A stretch of DNA of 7,708 nt from Propionibacteriaceae bacterium (GCA_027346035.1 DAIESZ010000293.1:1-7708); one strand, 5' to 3'; shown: positions 1 to 6,848, counted from the stretch's first letter. Notes: generated by a model from the letters alone, not told the origin. A program made the numbers and translations.

Positions 1-545
1 CGGACGCCGAGATCATCGTCGTCGACGCCCGCACCGACCCGGCCTGGGCCCGGGCGGCCTGCCAGCAGTTGGCCGGGGCGGCACCGACCCACCCGATACT
101 GCTGCTGATCACCGGGCAGGCGACACCGGTGATCACCCCCGACTGGGGACTCGACGACTTCGTGCTCGAGGAGGCGTCCCCCGGTGAAGTCGACGCCCGG
201 GTGCGGCTGCTGATGCTGCGGCGTCCCGAGGCGGGCACCATTTCGGGCGGGCCCATCGTGATCGACGAGGGTGCCTACACGGTGAGCGTCGACCACCGCC
301 CGCTCGACCTCACGTACACCGAGTTCGAACTCCTCAAGTACCTGGTCACCCATCCCGGACGCGTGCTCACCCGCGAGACGCTACTCAGTGAGGTGTGGGG
401 GTACGACTATTACGGGGGCACCCGCACGGTCGACGTGCACATCCGGCGGCTCCGCGCGAAGCTGGGACCCGAGACCGAGCCCTGCATCACCACCGTGCGC
501 AACGTGGGGTACCGCTTCTCGCCCCAGCCCCACGGCGGAAGCTGA
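1..545 (+). CDS. glnR: GlnR-type OmpR-family response regulator, C-terminal part (5' end outside window)
   Basis: The open frame is already running at base 3 and gives 180 residues before the TGA at 543-545, so the N-terminal half of the receiver domain lies outside the window. Residues 1-80 are the rest of a degenerate receiver fold. Residues 84-173 form an OmpR/PhoB winged helix: LTYTEFELLKYL, then VLTRETLLSEVWGYDY, then the recognition helix region TRTVDVHIRRLRAKL, and the closing VRNVGYRF wing. In Actinobacteria, GlnR is an orphan regulator that binds DNA to control nitrogen-assimilation genes such as glnA and amtB. The symbol rests on the family match and on the next gene being mshD, the same order as Rv0818-Rv0819 in Mycobacterium tuberculosis. 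Another OmpR-type regulator cannot be fully excluded, because the receiver's phosphorylation site is not in view. Confidence 0.85.
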   Translation, partial: DAEIIVVDARTDPAWARAACQQLAGAAPTHPILLLITGQATPVITPDWGLDDFVLEEASPGEVDARVRLLMLRRPEAGTISGGPIVIDEGAYTVSVDHRPLDLTYTEFELLKYLVTHPGRVLTRETLLSEVWGYDYYGGTRTVDVHIRRLRAKLGPETEPCITTVRNVGYRFSPQPHGGS

Positions 546-550
546 GTCTC

Positions 551-568
551 CCGGGCGCCGCCGCCCGG
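551..568 (+). terminator. GC hairpin just after glnR
   Basis: A perfect 7-bp stem (CCGGGCG at 551-557 with CGCCCGG at 562-568) and a 4-base loop begin 5 bases after the glnR stop. There is no T tract. It could end or attenuate glnR transcription, which would fit mshD having its own promoter. Confidence 0.35.
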
Positions 569-616
569 CCCCCATCTGCCACCCGCACCGGTCATCCGGC
601 CCCTCAGCTGGTGGGC

Positions 617-622
617 TACCGT
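617..622 (+). promoter_or_regulatory. Predicted -10 element for leaderless mshD
   Basis: TACCGT matches the actinobacterial TANNNT -10 pattern. Seven bases later, at 630, lies a GTG in the mshD frame, the spacing expected if transcription starts on the first base of the start codon. No good -35 match is visible, and there is no Shine-Dalgarno sequence before either 621 or 630. Confidence 0.45.
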
Positions 623-629
623 GGACCCC

Positions 630-1526
630 GTGTCATCGACCACCTATCGCACGGGTGCGCCCACCCACTCCGAACAGGCAGGGATCGAGGCGCTGATCCG
701 GGAGGTTCGCGCCGCCGACGGCGTCGACCCGTTGAACGAGAACGCCCACTTCGCGCTGCGGGGGGAACGCCCCGCCGTCCACTGGATCGCCCCGACCCCC
801 GGCTCGCCGCATCCGCGGGGCTACGCGCAGTGGGACCCCGAGACACGCAGCGCGATCATCGTCGTCGATCCTGCTCACCGGCGGGAGGGAGTCGGCCGCG
901 AACTGCTGGCCTGCGTCCGCAAGGTGACGCCGGAGCCGACCCTGTGGGCGTTCGGCAACCTGCCGGCGGCCCAGACCTTCGCCACGAAGGTGGGGCTCAC
1001 CGAGACCCGCCGCCTGCTGATCATGCGGCGTGACCTGCGCGAACACCCCGCGACGCCGTCGGTCGACGACGTCGTGCCGGCCGGGGTGAACATCGACCCA
1101 TACCGGCCCGACGACCTGTCGGCGCTGGTCGAGGTCAACGCCGAGGCGTTCCGCGAGCATCCCGAACAGGGCGAACTCACCGCCGCCGACTTCGAACAGC
1201 GGATGGGGCAGGCCTGGTTCGACCCCGAGGGCCTGCTGCTCGCCCACGACGACGACTCAGGACGCCTGCTCGGATTCCACTGGACCAAGGTCGAACCCCG
1301 CGAGGTGGGCGGCGAGCCAGTGGGCGAGGTGTACGCGCTCGCCGTGCTGCCGGAGGCCGCCGGACGCGGCATCGGGCGGTCACTGCTGGCGGCCGGCGTC
1401 CGGTACCTGCAGGATCGGGGCGTGGCCGAGGTGATCCTCTACGTCGAAGCGAGCAACACCCGGGTGGTCGACATGTACCGGTCCGCTAACTTTGTCACGG
1501 TCAGCAGCGACGCCAGCTACAGCTGA
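630..1526 (+). CDS. mshD: Mycothiol synthase (acetyl-CoA:Cys-GlcN-Ins acetyltransferase)
   Basis: MshD performs the last step of mycothiol synthesis, acetylating the cysteine amine of Cys-GlcN-Ins with acetyl-CoA in the cytosol. The 298-residue product is close to the usual size of about 300 and has two tandem GNAT domains. The acetyl-CoA loop of the first is [11 protein letters not shown] (79-89). That of the second is [11 protein letters not shown] (239-249), followed by [16 protein letters not shown], the typical end of a GNAT fold. AFREHPEQG (173-181) and LLGFHWTK (213-220) are also typical of MshD. I chose the GTG at 630 because a -10-like TACCGT ends seven bases upstream, which suggests a leaderless mRNA. 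An in-frame GTG at 621 would add three residues and cannot be excluded. glnR lies upstream, and ppk1 follows after 43 bp without an obvious terminator. Confidence 0.95.
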   Translation: MSSTTYRTGAPTHSEQAGIEALIREVRAADGVDPLNENAHFALRGERPAVHWIAPTPGSPHPRGYAQWDPETRSAIIVVDPAHRREGVGRELLACVRKVTPEPTLWAFGNLPAAQTFATKVGLTETRRLLIMRRDLREHPATPSVDDVVPAGVNIDPYRPDDLSALVEVNAEAFREHPEQGELTAADFEQRMGQAWFDPEGLLLAHDDDSGRLLGFHWTKVEPREVGGEPVGEVYALAVLPEAAGRGIGRSLLAAGVRYLQDRGVAEVILYVEASNTRVVDMYRSANFVTVSSDASYS

Positions 1527-1557
1527 GGCGCCCGGTCAGCCAGCCCATCCCGTCGAC

Positions 1558-1563
1558 AAGGAG
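1558..1563 (+). promoter_or_regulatory. Ribosome binding site of ppk1
   Basis: AAGGAG lies 6 bases before the ATG at 1570. It fixes that start over a GTG in the same frame at 1492, which would overlap the end of mshD. Confidence 0.8.
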
Positions 1564-1569
1564 TTCGCC

Positions 1570-3684
1570 ATGGACGCCGAACAGCAGACGATCGCCGAGT
1601 CCACCAGCACCGCACTCGCCGATCTCGAGCTGCCGGCCGACCGGTACAGCGACCGCGAGCTGTCGTGGCTGAGCTTCAACAACCGGGTGCTCGACCTCGC
1701 GAAGGACCGGCAGCGGATCCCGCTGCTGGAACGGGCCCGGTTCCTCGCGATCTTCTCCTCCAACCTCGACGAGTTCTACATGGTGCGGGTCGCCGGGCTG
1801 AAGCGCCGCATCGCCGCGGGCGTGGCCGTACGCAGCGTCACCGGGCAGATGCCGCGCGACCTGCACGACGCGATCCTCAGCCGCACGCGTCGGCTCGTCA
1901 CCGAGCAGTCACGGGTGTTCCAGGAGCAGGTGCGCCTCGAACTCGCCGAGCAGGGCATCGAGATCCTGCCCTGGGAGCAGCTGAACGGCGTCGAGAAGGA
2001 CCGCATGCGCACGCTGTTCAGCGAGCGCATCTTCCCCGTCCTCACCCCGCTGGCAGTCGACCCGTCCCATCCGTTCCCATACATCTCCGGCCTGTCGCTG
2101 AACCTCGCGGTCATGCTGAAGAACCCCGTGACCGGGTCCCGGCAGTTCGCGCGGGTCAAGGTGCCCACGATCCTCGAACGGTTCATCGCGTTGGGCGGGA
2201 ACCGGTTCGTGCCCCTCGAGGAGGTCATCGGACGCCACCTCGACCACCTGTTCACCGGCATGCAGGTACTGCAGCACACGACGTTCCGGGTCACCCGCAA
2301 CGAGGACGTCGAGGTCGAGGAGGACGACGCCGAGAACCTGCTGTTCGCTCTCGAGAAGGAACTGCTGCGCCGCAAGGTCGGGCGTCCACCGGTGCGACTC
2401 GAGGTGCAGGACGACATCGACGAGGCGATGCTCGCGCTGCTGTGCAAGCAGCTCGACGTGAGCGACAAGGAGGTGTTCAGCCTCAAGGCTCCGCTCGACC
2501 TGACCGCCCTGTTCAGCATCGCCGACGTCGACCGAGACGACCTCAAGTACCCGAACTTCCGCCCGATCACCCACACCCACCTGGCCGAGGTCGAGACCGC
2601 CCAGCCCGCGGACATGTTCGTCTCGCTGAAGCAGCGCGACGTTCTGCTGCACCACCCCTACGACTCGTTCGCCACGTCGGTGCAGCGGTTCGTCGAGCAG
2701 GCGGCGGCGGACCCGGCGGTGCTCGCGATCAAGCAGACGCTCTACCGCACGTCGGGGGACTCCCCGATCATCGACGCACTCATCGAGGCCGCCGAGGCGG
2801 GCAAGCAGGTGCTGGCCCTGGTCGAGATCAAGGCCCGATTCGACGAGCAGGCCAACATCGCCTGGGCCCGCAAGCTCGAAAAATACGGCGTCCACGTCGT
2901 CTACGGGATGGTCGGCCTCAAGACCCACTGCAAACTGGCGCTGGTCGTGCGCGACGAGAACGACGGGCTGCGCCGGTATGCGCACATCGGCACCGGCAAC
3001 TACAACCCGAAGACCGCGCGCATGTACGAGGACATGGGCCTGCTGACGTCGAACCCGATCATCACCGACGACGTGGCGCGGCTGTTCAACCACCTGTCGG
3101 GGATGACCCAGGAGATCCACTACCGGCGGCTGCTCGTCGCGCCGCACGGGATCCGCACCGGCCTGCTCGAACGGATCGAGAACGAGATCAGCAACCAGCG
3201 GGCGGGGTTGCCGGCCGGCATCCGGATCAAGGTGAACTCCCTGGTCGACGAGCGGATCACCGACGCGCTCTACCGGGCGTCGCAGGCGGGCGTGCCGGTG
3301 GACCTGTGGATCCGCGGCATCTGCACGATCCGCCCGGGCGTGCCCGGGTTGAGCGAGAACATCCGCGTGCGCAGCATCCTCGGACGGTTCCTCGAGCATT
3401 CCCGGCTGTTCTGGTTCGCCAACGGGGGCGACCCGAGCGTGGGCATCGGATCGAGCGACCTGATGCACCGCAATCTCGACCGGCGGGTCGAGGCTCTGGT
3501 CAGCATCACCAACCCGGCGCACATCGCCGAGGTCGGCAGCCTGTTCGATGAGGCCTTCGACGACGCCACCGTGTCGTGGAAGCTGATCGGCGACGACTGG
3601 ACCCCGCGCACCCTCAACGAGCAGGGCGAGCCGCTGCGTGACATGCAGGAGCACCTCATCGAGATCACGAGCCGGCGCCGGTGA
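1570..3684 (+). CDS. ppk1: Polyphosphate kinase 1
   Basis: PPK1 reversibly moves the terminal phosphate of ATP onto a growing inorganic polyphosphate chain. The product has 704 residues, typical for the family (about 690-740). The N-terminal domain carries [13 protein letters not shown] (29-41) and [17 protein letters not shown] (62-78), where Asn65 corresponds to the nucleotide-contacting Asn45 of the E. coli enzyme. The two phospholipase-D-like catalytic domains are intact. His453 in GLKTHCK corresponds to the autophosphorylated His435 of E. coli. His610 in RFLEHSR corresponds to His592. [16 protein letters not shown] follows. The ATG at 1570 is preceded by a perfect Shine-Dalgarno sequence. 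mutT1 follows after 43 bp. ppk1 next to mutT1 repeats the order Rv2984-Rv2985 of M. tuberculosis, and the two are probably co-transcribed. No frameshift or missing key residue is seen. Confidence 0.98.
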   Translation: MDAEQQTIAESTSTALADLELPADRYSDRELSWLSFNNRVLDLAKDRQRIPLLERARFLAIFSSNLDEFYMVRVAGLKRRIAAGVAVRSVTGQMPRDLHDAILSRTRRLVTEQSRVFQEQVRLELAEQGIEILPWEQLNGVEKDRMRTLFSERIFPVLTPLAVDPSHPFPYISGLSLNLAVMLKNPVTGSRQFARVKVPTILERFIALGGNRFVPLEEVIGRHLDHLFTGMQVLQHTTFRVTRNEDVEVEEDDAENLLFALEKELLRRKVGRPPVRLEVQDDIDEAMLALLCKQLDVSDKEVFSLKAPLDLTALFSIADVDRDDLKYPNFRPITHTHLAEVETAQPADMFVSLKQRDVLLHHPYDSFATSVQRFVEQAAADPAVLAIKQTLYRTSGDSPIIDALIEAAEAGKQVLALVEIKARFDEQANIAWARKLEKYGVHVVYGMVGLKTHCKLALVVRDENDGLRRYAHIGTGNYNPKTARMYEDMGLLTSNPIITDDVARLFNHLSGMTQEIHYRRLLVAPHGIRTGLLERIENEISNQRAGLPAGIRIKVNSLVDERITDALYRASQAGVPVDLWIRGICTIRPGVPGLSENIRVRSILGRFLEHSRLFWFANGGDPSVGIGSSDLMHRNLDRRVEALVSITNPAHIAEVGSLFDEAFDDATVSWKLIGDDWTPRTLNEQGEPLRDMQEHLIEITSRRR

Positions 3685-3713
3685 GGTTCCCCTACGGAAG
3701 CGACCGTACGGCG

Positions 3714-3719
3714 GGAGGA
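3714..3719 (+). promoter_or_regulatory. Ribosome binding site of mutT1
   Basis: GGAGGA lies 8 bases before the ATG at 3728 and decides that start. An upstream in-frame ATG at 3638 lies inside ppk1. An 8-bp palindrome, CCGTACGG (3704-3711), sits immediately before the site. Confidence 0.8.
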
Positions 3720-3727
3720 ACGCGCTG

Positions 3728-4618
3728 ATGGCCAAGGCCGACCGCGAGATCGTCGCCGCCGGCGCGGTGGTGCTGCGCCAGTCACCCCAGGGCACCGAGG
3801 TGCTGCTCGTGCACCGGCCCTCCTACCGCGACTGGACCCTCCCCAAGGGCAAACGTGACGACGCCGAACCGACCCCCATCTGCGCGGTGCGCGAGGTGCG
3901 CGAGGAGACCGGCGTCCTGATCCGGCTGGGGCGTCCGGTCGGCTCGGTGCGCTACCCGGTACCCCGCGGCACGAAGGTCGTGCACTGGTGGATCGGCCAC
4001 GTCGTCGAGGAGCGTCCGCGCCAACCCAACGCCGAGGTCGACGAAGTGCAGTGGCTGCCGGTGCACGAGGCGGCGTCCCTGCTCACCTACCCCGACGAGC
4101 ACGAGATCCTCGAGCGGGCGGCGCGGATGCCGCTCGGGGGGACGCTGCTCCTCGTGCGACACGCGAAAGCGGTGTCCCGCAAGAGCTTCGAGGGTGGCCC
4201 CGACACGTCGCGGCCCTTGTCGGCGCGCGGACAGAGGCAGGCCCAGCAACTCGTCCAGCTGCTCGGCGCCTATGGGGTCGCCGAACTGGTCAGCTCGACC
4301 GCCGTCCGCTGCGTCGACACTCTCGTCCCCTACGCGACGGCCACCCGCCACGCAGTCCGCCACGTCGACCTGCTCAGCGAGGAGAAGGGCGAACTGTCGC
4401 CCAAGCGGGTGCGCAACTACCTCAAGCGGCTCACCGCGCACGCCGCGGAGCGACCTCAGAAGCCGATGGTCGTGTGCGGCCACCGGCCGGTGCTGCCCGA
4501 CATGTTCGTCGGTATGGGCCTGGACGCCCGCACGCTCGACCCCGCCGAGGTCGTGGTCGTGCACCTCGACCCGATGGGCGGCCCCGCCGAGGTCGAGGAG
4601 CACCACAGCTCGGCGTGA
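3728..4618 (+). CDS. mutT1: MutT1-type Nudix hydrolase fused to a histidine phosphatase domain
   Basis: This cytosolic two-domain nucleotide hydrolase has 296 residues, slightly shorter than the roughly 317-residue M. tuberculosis MutT1. The Nudix domain (about 5-135) has a complete Nudix box from Gly41 to Val63: GKRDDAE, seven residues, then REVREETGV. The histidine phosphatase domain (about 138-285) has the catalytic LLVRHAKA (141-148, His145), SARGQRQA (165-172), SSTAVRCVDTL (189-199) and the second catalytic histidine in VVCGHRP (His252). Mycobacterial MutT1 removes 8-oxo-(d)GTP, preventing oxidised guanine from entering DNA or RNA, and also acts on dinucleoside polyphosphates. That substrate range is assumed here from the family. 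The position behind ppk1 matches the mycobacterial order. The RHA form of the phosphatase motif, instead of RHG, also occurs in SixA-like members and need not mean loss of activity. Confidence 0.92.
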   Translation: MAKADREIVAAGAVVLRQSPQGTEVLLVHRPSYRDWTLPKGKRDDAEPTPICAVREVREETGVLIRLGRPVGSVRYPVPRGTKVVHWWIGHVVEERPRQPNAEVDEVQWLPVHEAASLLTYPDEHEILERAARMPLGGTLLLVRHAKAVSRKSFEGGPDTSRPLSARGQRQAQQLVQLLGAYGVAELVSSTAVRCVDTLVPYATATRHAVRHVDLLSEEKGELSPKRVRNYLKRLTAHAAERPQKPMVVCGHRPVLPDMFVGMGLDARTLDPAEVVVVHLDPMGGPAEVEEHHSSA

Positions 4619-4642
4619 GGCGGCATCCGGCCATCGACGGTG

Positions 4643-4662
4643 GCGGGGTGACCGGTCCCCGC
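4643..4662 (+). terminator. Weak hairpin after mutT1
   Basis: GCGGGG (4643-4648) pairs with CCCCGC (4657-4662) around an 8-base loop, 24 bases after the mutT1 stop. It has no T tract and overlaps the start of the coding remnant, so its role as a terminator is uncertain. Confidence 0.25.
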
Positions 4663-4888
4663 AACCGTCACTCGACCGTCACCCGGTGTTCGCCCGCGGC
4701 GCACTCCCAGGCGAGCGACGGGGTCCCCCTGGCTGTCCACCTACGGCGTCACCGGCTCGGCCGACAACCTGCAGCGCATCACTGTCGACGGGGCCCCCAA
4801 CGCCGACAAGGACTGGCTCAAGATCACCGTGAACCGGCCGGGCGCGACGCAGCCGCTGTCGTGGCAGCGGGTGCCCTACTCCGGCTGA
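4648..4888 (+). pseudogene. Frame-disrupted coding remnant of unknown function
   Basis: I do not recognise this protein. From 4730 to the TGA at 4886-4888, one + strand frame reads 52 codons, 51 of which end in G or C. That is a strong coding signature and stronger than in the other frames. It yields a plausible peptide: YGVTGSADNLQRITVDG, then DWLKITVNRPG, ending LSWQRVPYSG. The frame is open upstream to a stop at 4649-4651 but contains no ATG and no usable start. If one C is removed from the five-C run at 4725-4729, it joins the neighbouring frame, which reads back through SQASDGV to a GTG at 4648 (about 80 residues in all). That upstream frame is also GC3-rich (23 of 26 codons). No signal peptide or Shine-Dalgarno sequence is convincing. 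It may be the tail of a decayed gene, or an intact small gene with a sequencing error in the C run. Confidence 0.5.
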
Positions 4889-4914
4889 GCCGGAGAGCGG
4901 ACCGACGCGTGGAA

Positions 4915-4952
4915 GGCCCGGGTAGGGGTGGCCAGTGACCGCCACCCGGGCC
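4915..4952. terminator. Bidirectional GC hairpin between convergent genes
   Basis: GGCCCGGGT (4915-4923) and ACCCGGGCC (4944-4952) form a perfect 9-bp stem around 20 bases. The loop can fold further through short GGC/GCC pairings. It lies between the + strand remnant ending at 4888 and the - strand thioredoxin gene ending at 4985, the expected place for a shared terminator. There is no T tract on either side. Confidence 0.6.
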
Positions 4953-4984
4953 GTTCGACGCTCTCAGGGTCGTGTCGGCAGCAC

Positions 4985-5308
4985 TCAGCAGGTCACCTGG
5001 GCCAGCGCCTGCTCGACGGCTTCCCTGGTCGTCGGACGCACGAGCCGCGCGACCTCCACGCCATCACGCAGAAATATCGCCGTGGGCCACAGCTTCACCC
5101 GGAAGGACCGGCCCAGTGGGCGTCCCTTGCCGTCCTCGACCTTGATATACGTGAGGCTCGAGTGCGCCGACAGTACCGGGTCGAGATAGCGGTGGGCCAA
5201 GCGGCAGTAACCGCACCAATTGGTGCCGAATTCGACGACGGCGGGTCCGGTGATCGCGTCGATATCCGCGCGGTCCAGCTGGCTCTCCTCGTACCCCAGA
5301 GTGTCCAT
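4985..5308 (-). CDS. Thioredoxin-fold protein with WCGYC active site
   Basis: This 107-residue single-domain protein is probably cytosolic, since no signal peptide or membrane segment is seen. It should act as a thiol-disulfide oxidoreductase. The active site is WCGYC (31-35, Cys32 and Cys35), in place of the classical WCGPC, following the VVEFG strand. The cis-proline is Pro75 in LWPT, followed by the IFLRDGVEVARLV strand pair of a thioredoxin fold. KVEDGKGRPLGRSFRVKLWPT (56-76) looks like a distinct thioredoxin-like subfamily that I recall mainly from Proteobacteria. That assignment is from memory only. The protein ends in an extra cysteine, Cys107. The ATG at 5308 is chosen because TACTCT ends seven bases upstream, the geometry of a leaderless start, and no Shine-Dalgarno sequence is present. 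The partner and substrate are unknown. Confidence 0.93.
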   Translation of the reverse strand: MDTLGYEESQLDRADIDAITGPAVVEFGTNWCGYCRLAHRYLDPVLSAHSSLTYIKVEDGKGRPLGRSFRVKLWPTAIFLRDGVEVARLVRPTTREAVEQALAQVTC

Positions 5309-5315
5309 GCGGCCC

Positions 5316-5321
5316 AGAGTA
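5316..5321 (-). promoter_or_regulatory. Predicted -10 element for leaderless thioredoxin gene
   Basis: Read on the - strand, TACTCT is followed by seven bases (GGGCCGC) and then the ATG. This TANNNT-N7-ATG arrangement matches leaderless actinobacterial promoters. No clear -35 is seen. Confidence 0.5.
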
Positions 5322-5385
5322 ACCGGGCTCCCCCAAGCCGCATTGACAGCCGCGCGCCCGGCGCCCGGCGGGCCCGCCAGTCGCT

Positions 5386-5515
5386 GAACCGGGGATCAAG
5401 GATCGGAACCGAACCGGGGATCAGGGACCGTGACGGAACCGGGGATCAAGGATCGGAACCGAACCGGGGATCAGGACGGAACCGGGAACCGAGGACCCTG
5501 ACGGAACCGGGGGCG
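5386..5515. repeat. 25-bp tandem repeat array with alternating variants
   Basis: Units begin with GAACCGGGGATCA at 5386, 5411, 5436 and 5461, exactly 25 bp apart. Units 1 and 3 are identical and end in AAGGATCGGAACC. Unit 2 is a second variant ending in GGGACCGTGACG. A 40-bp stretch is therefore repeated at a 50-bp offset. Unit 4 is cut short after 18 bp. A diverged 25-bp unit runs 5479-5503, and a partial one starting GAACCGGGGGCG begins at 5504. There are no unique spacers, so this is not a CRISPR array. Confidence 0.9.
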
Positions 5516-5610
5516 CGCGGATGTCGATCCACTTCCCGTGGTGGCGCGGGCAACATGGTCCTCGGCGACAACGGCGAGTTGAGCACCATGGAAACGCGCG
5601 CGGCCGCGCG

Positions 5611-5658
5611 GGCACTGCCCCCTTCGGTCCCGACCACGCGCACGAACTGGACAGTGCC
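5611..5658. repeat. 48-bp imperfect palindromic repeat, copy 1
   Basis: The ends GGCACTGCCC and GGACAGTGCC are inverted complements at 9 of 10 positions, so transcription from the - strand would give a full 10-bp stem with one G-U pair. The core is CCCGACCACG followed by CGCACGAAC. It matches copy 2 at 43 of 48 positions and copy 3 at 38 of 48. Confidence 0.85.
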
Positions 5659-5672
5659 CCGGGCCGGACGCA

Positions 5673-5720
5673 GGTGATGCCCCCTTCGGCCCCGACCACG
5701 GGCACGAACTGGACAGTGCC
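5673..5720. repeat. 48-bp imperfect palindromic repeat, copy 2
   Basis: It has the same orientation as copy 1 and begins 62 bp after it, leaving a 14-bp spacer (5659-5672). It keeps the right end GGACAGTGCC and the core CCCGACCACGGGCACGAAC. The left end has drifted to GGTGATGCCC. Confidence 0.85.
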
Positions 5721-5837
5721 CACGGCCGGAGGCACGCGGCGTCCTCAACCGGCAGGATCTGCACACTCCCCACACAGTCGGCGTCGGCGCCTGTGGATAA
5801 CCAGGGACCGGCGAGGGGCGGGTGCTTGGCTGAGCTC

Positions 5838-6761
5838 ATGTACGCTCGCCGATCCCTCACCACCGACACGGTGATGCTCGCACGGCACCACGCCGGAGCG
5901 ATCACCCGACGGCAACTCCTCGAGTCCGGGCTCGGCGTCCATGTCATCACGAGGCTGGCGGCCGAGGGCCGGCTGGCACCTGTTACCCGGGGCGTGTACG
6001 CCATCGGTCCCATCACCTGGCCCACCCGGGCATGGGCGGGAATCCTGGTGGCAGGGCCGGGGTCGTGCCTGTCCGGGCTGGCGGCCGCCCACACCTGGGG
6101 CCTGTCGGATCCGCCGGATGTCATCGAAGTGCGGACCGAGGCCCATCCGCACGATCGCGGCGGCTACCGGTTCGTCCGCGGGGCGGTGGAGGCCGTGGGG
6201 CCGGAACTCCCGCGCACGGGGATCGCGCGCACGGTCATCACGTTGGCATCCCGCGCCGGCTCGCCGGACGCCGCAGCCCACTGGATCACCCGGGGCATCG
6301 CCCAGCGCGCCCCACTCGACGAGTTGGTCGAAACAGCCCGGGCGATTCCCAATCTGCGCCGACGTCAGGAGATCCTGGCCATCGTCGACGAATTGGAGCC
6401 CGGCATCGAGAGCGTGCTCGAGCATCGCTACGTGGTGCGCGTCGAGCGCGACCACGGATTGCCGAGACCCGAGAGGCAGGCACTGGTGGGGGCCGACCGG
6501 CTGGACATGCTCCACCGGGAGTTCGGGGTCGTCATCGAATTGGACGGCCGGATCGGCCACGCCGCCGAGGGAGCCTTCCGCGACATGCGCCGCGACAACA
6601 GGCACGCCGAACACGGGCTCGTCACCTTGCGGTTCGGGTGGGACGACGTCACGCGAGATGCGTGCGGGGTCGCCGCCCAAGTGGCGTCCACCCTACGCAC
6701 CAGGGGGTGGCGCGGCGTCCTGCGCCCGTGTCGCAGGTGTGCCCTGCCGTTCGCCGGTTGA
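5838..6761 (+). CDS. AbiEi-type antitoxin-domain protein with C-terminal DUF559 domain
   Basis: Residues about 10-60 of this 307-residue protein form the winged helix found in AbiEi-family type IV antitoxins: LARHHAGAITRRQLLESGL, then LAAEGRLAPVTRGVYAIG. The middle (60-180) follows the usual pattern, including WPTRAWAGIL and LSGLAAAHTWGL. The C-terminus (190-290) is a DUF559 domain related to Vsr/PD-(D/E)XK nucleases: ESVLEHR (191-197), GLPRPERQ (207-214), RLDMLHREFGVVIELDGR (221-238) with Asp223, Glu234 and Asp236 as candidate metal ligands, and RDMRRDN. Catalysis is not proven for this family. No AbiEii-like nucleotidyltransferase toxin lies next to it. ATG 5838 is the clearest start. TTG 5826, seven bases after GAGGGG (5813-5818), and GTG 5793 are alternatives. 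Pairs of 48-bp palindromes lie on both sides. The function is unknown, and DNA binding is likely. Confidence 0.88.
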   Translation: MYARRSLTTDTVMLARHHAGAITRRQLLESGLGVHVITRLAAEGRLAPVTRGVYAIGPITWPTRAWAGILVAGPGSCLSGLAAAHTWGLSDPPDVIEVRTEAHPHDRGGYRFVRGAVEAVGPELPRTGIARTVITLASRAGSPDAAAHWITRGIAQRAPLDELVETARAIPNLRRRQEILAIVDELEPGIESVLEHRYVVRVERDHGLPRPERQALVGADRLDMLHREFGVVIELDGRIGHAAEGAFRDMRRDNRHAEHGLVTLRFGWDDVTRDACGVAAQVASTLRTRGWRGVLRPCRRCALPFAG

Positions 6762-6800
6762 GAACTTCCCTGGTGGCCGTCCCATCCCGCTCACGCTCCG

Positions 6801-6848
6801 GGCGCTGTCCACATCGCACCCGACCATGGGCACGAACCGGACACTGCC
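6801..6848. repeat. 48-bp imperfect palindromic repeat, copy 3
   Basis: It has the same length and orientation as copies 1 and 2. The left end is GGCGCTGTCC, the core CCCGACCATGGGCACGAAC and the right end GGACACTGCC. Read as RNA from the - strand, the inner segments UCGUGCCC and GGGUGCGA pair along all 8 positions with two wobbles. Confidence 0.85.

Larger units (their letters stand above)
5309..5837. other. 529-bp divergent intergenic region rich in repeats
   Basis: No convincing gene lies between the thioredoxin start and the AbiEi-like start. In order, the region holds the thioredoxin promoter, a 12-bp palindrome GGCGGGCCCGCC (5367-5378), the 25-bp tandem repeat array, about 90 bp without a clear signal, two 48-bp imperfect palindromes, and a 9-mer TGTGGATAA (5792-5800). 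Short frames across it on both strands are built from the repeats and lack start signals. Confidence 0.75.

Noticed and set aside
1909..3795. A 628-codon open frame on the - strand across ppk1
   Set aside because: It lies antisense to a clearly conserved ppk1. Long open frames on the opposite strand are expected when third positions are nearly all G or C. It shows no family motifs.
5386..5515. CRISPR array
   Set aside because: The 25-bp units are contiguous with no unique spacers, and no cas gene is in the window.
5554..5590. Hairpin from CATGGT and ACCATG
   Set aside because: A 6-bp stem around 25 bases is short enough to occur by chance in this region.
4928..5677. A 249-codon + strand frame over the thioredoxin gene and repeat array
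   Set aside because: Its first half is antisense to a recognisable thioredoxin fold and its second half is translated tandem repeats. The start is a GTG without a ribosome binding site.
5793..5837. N-terminal extension of the AbiEi-like protein from GTG 5793
   Set aside because: It has no Shine-Dalgarno sequence, and the added residues do not resemble the family, whose homology starts near the ATG at 5838. The GTG is also part of the TGTGGATAA motif.
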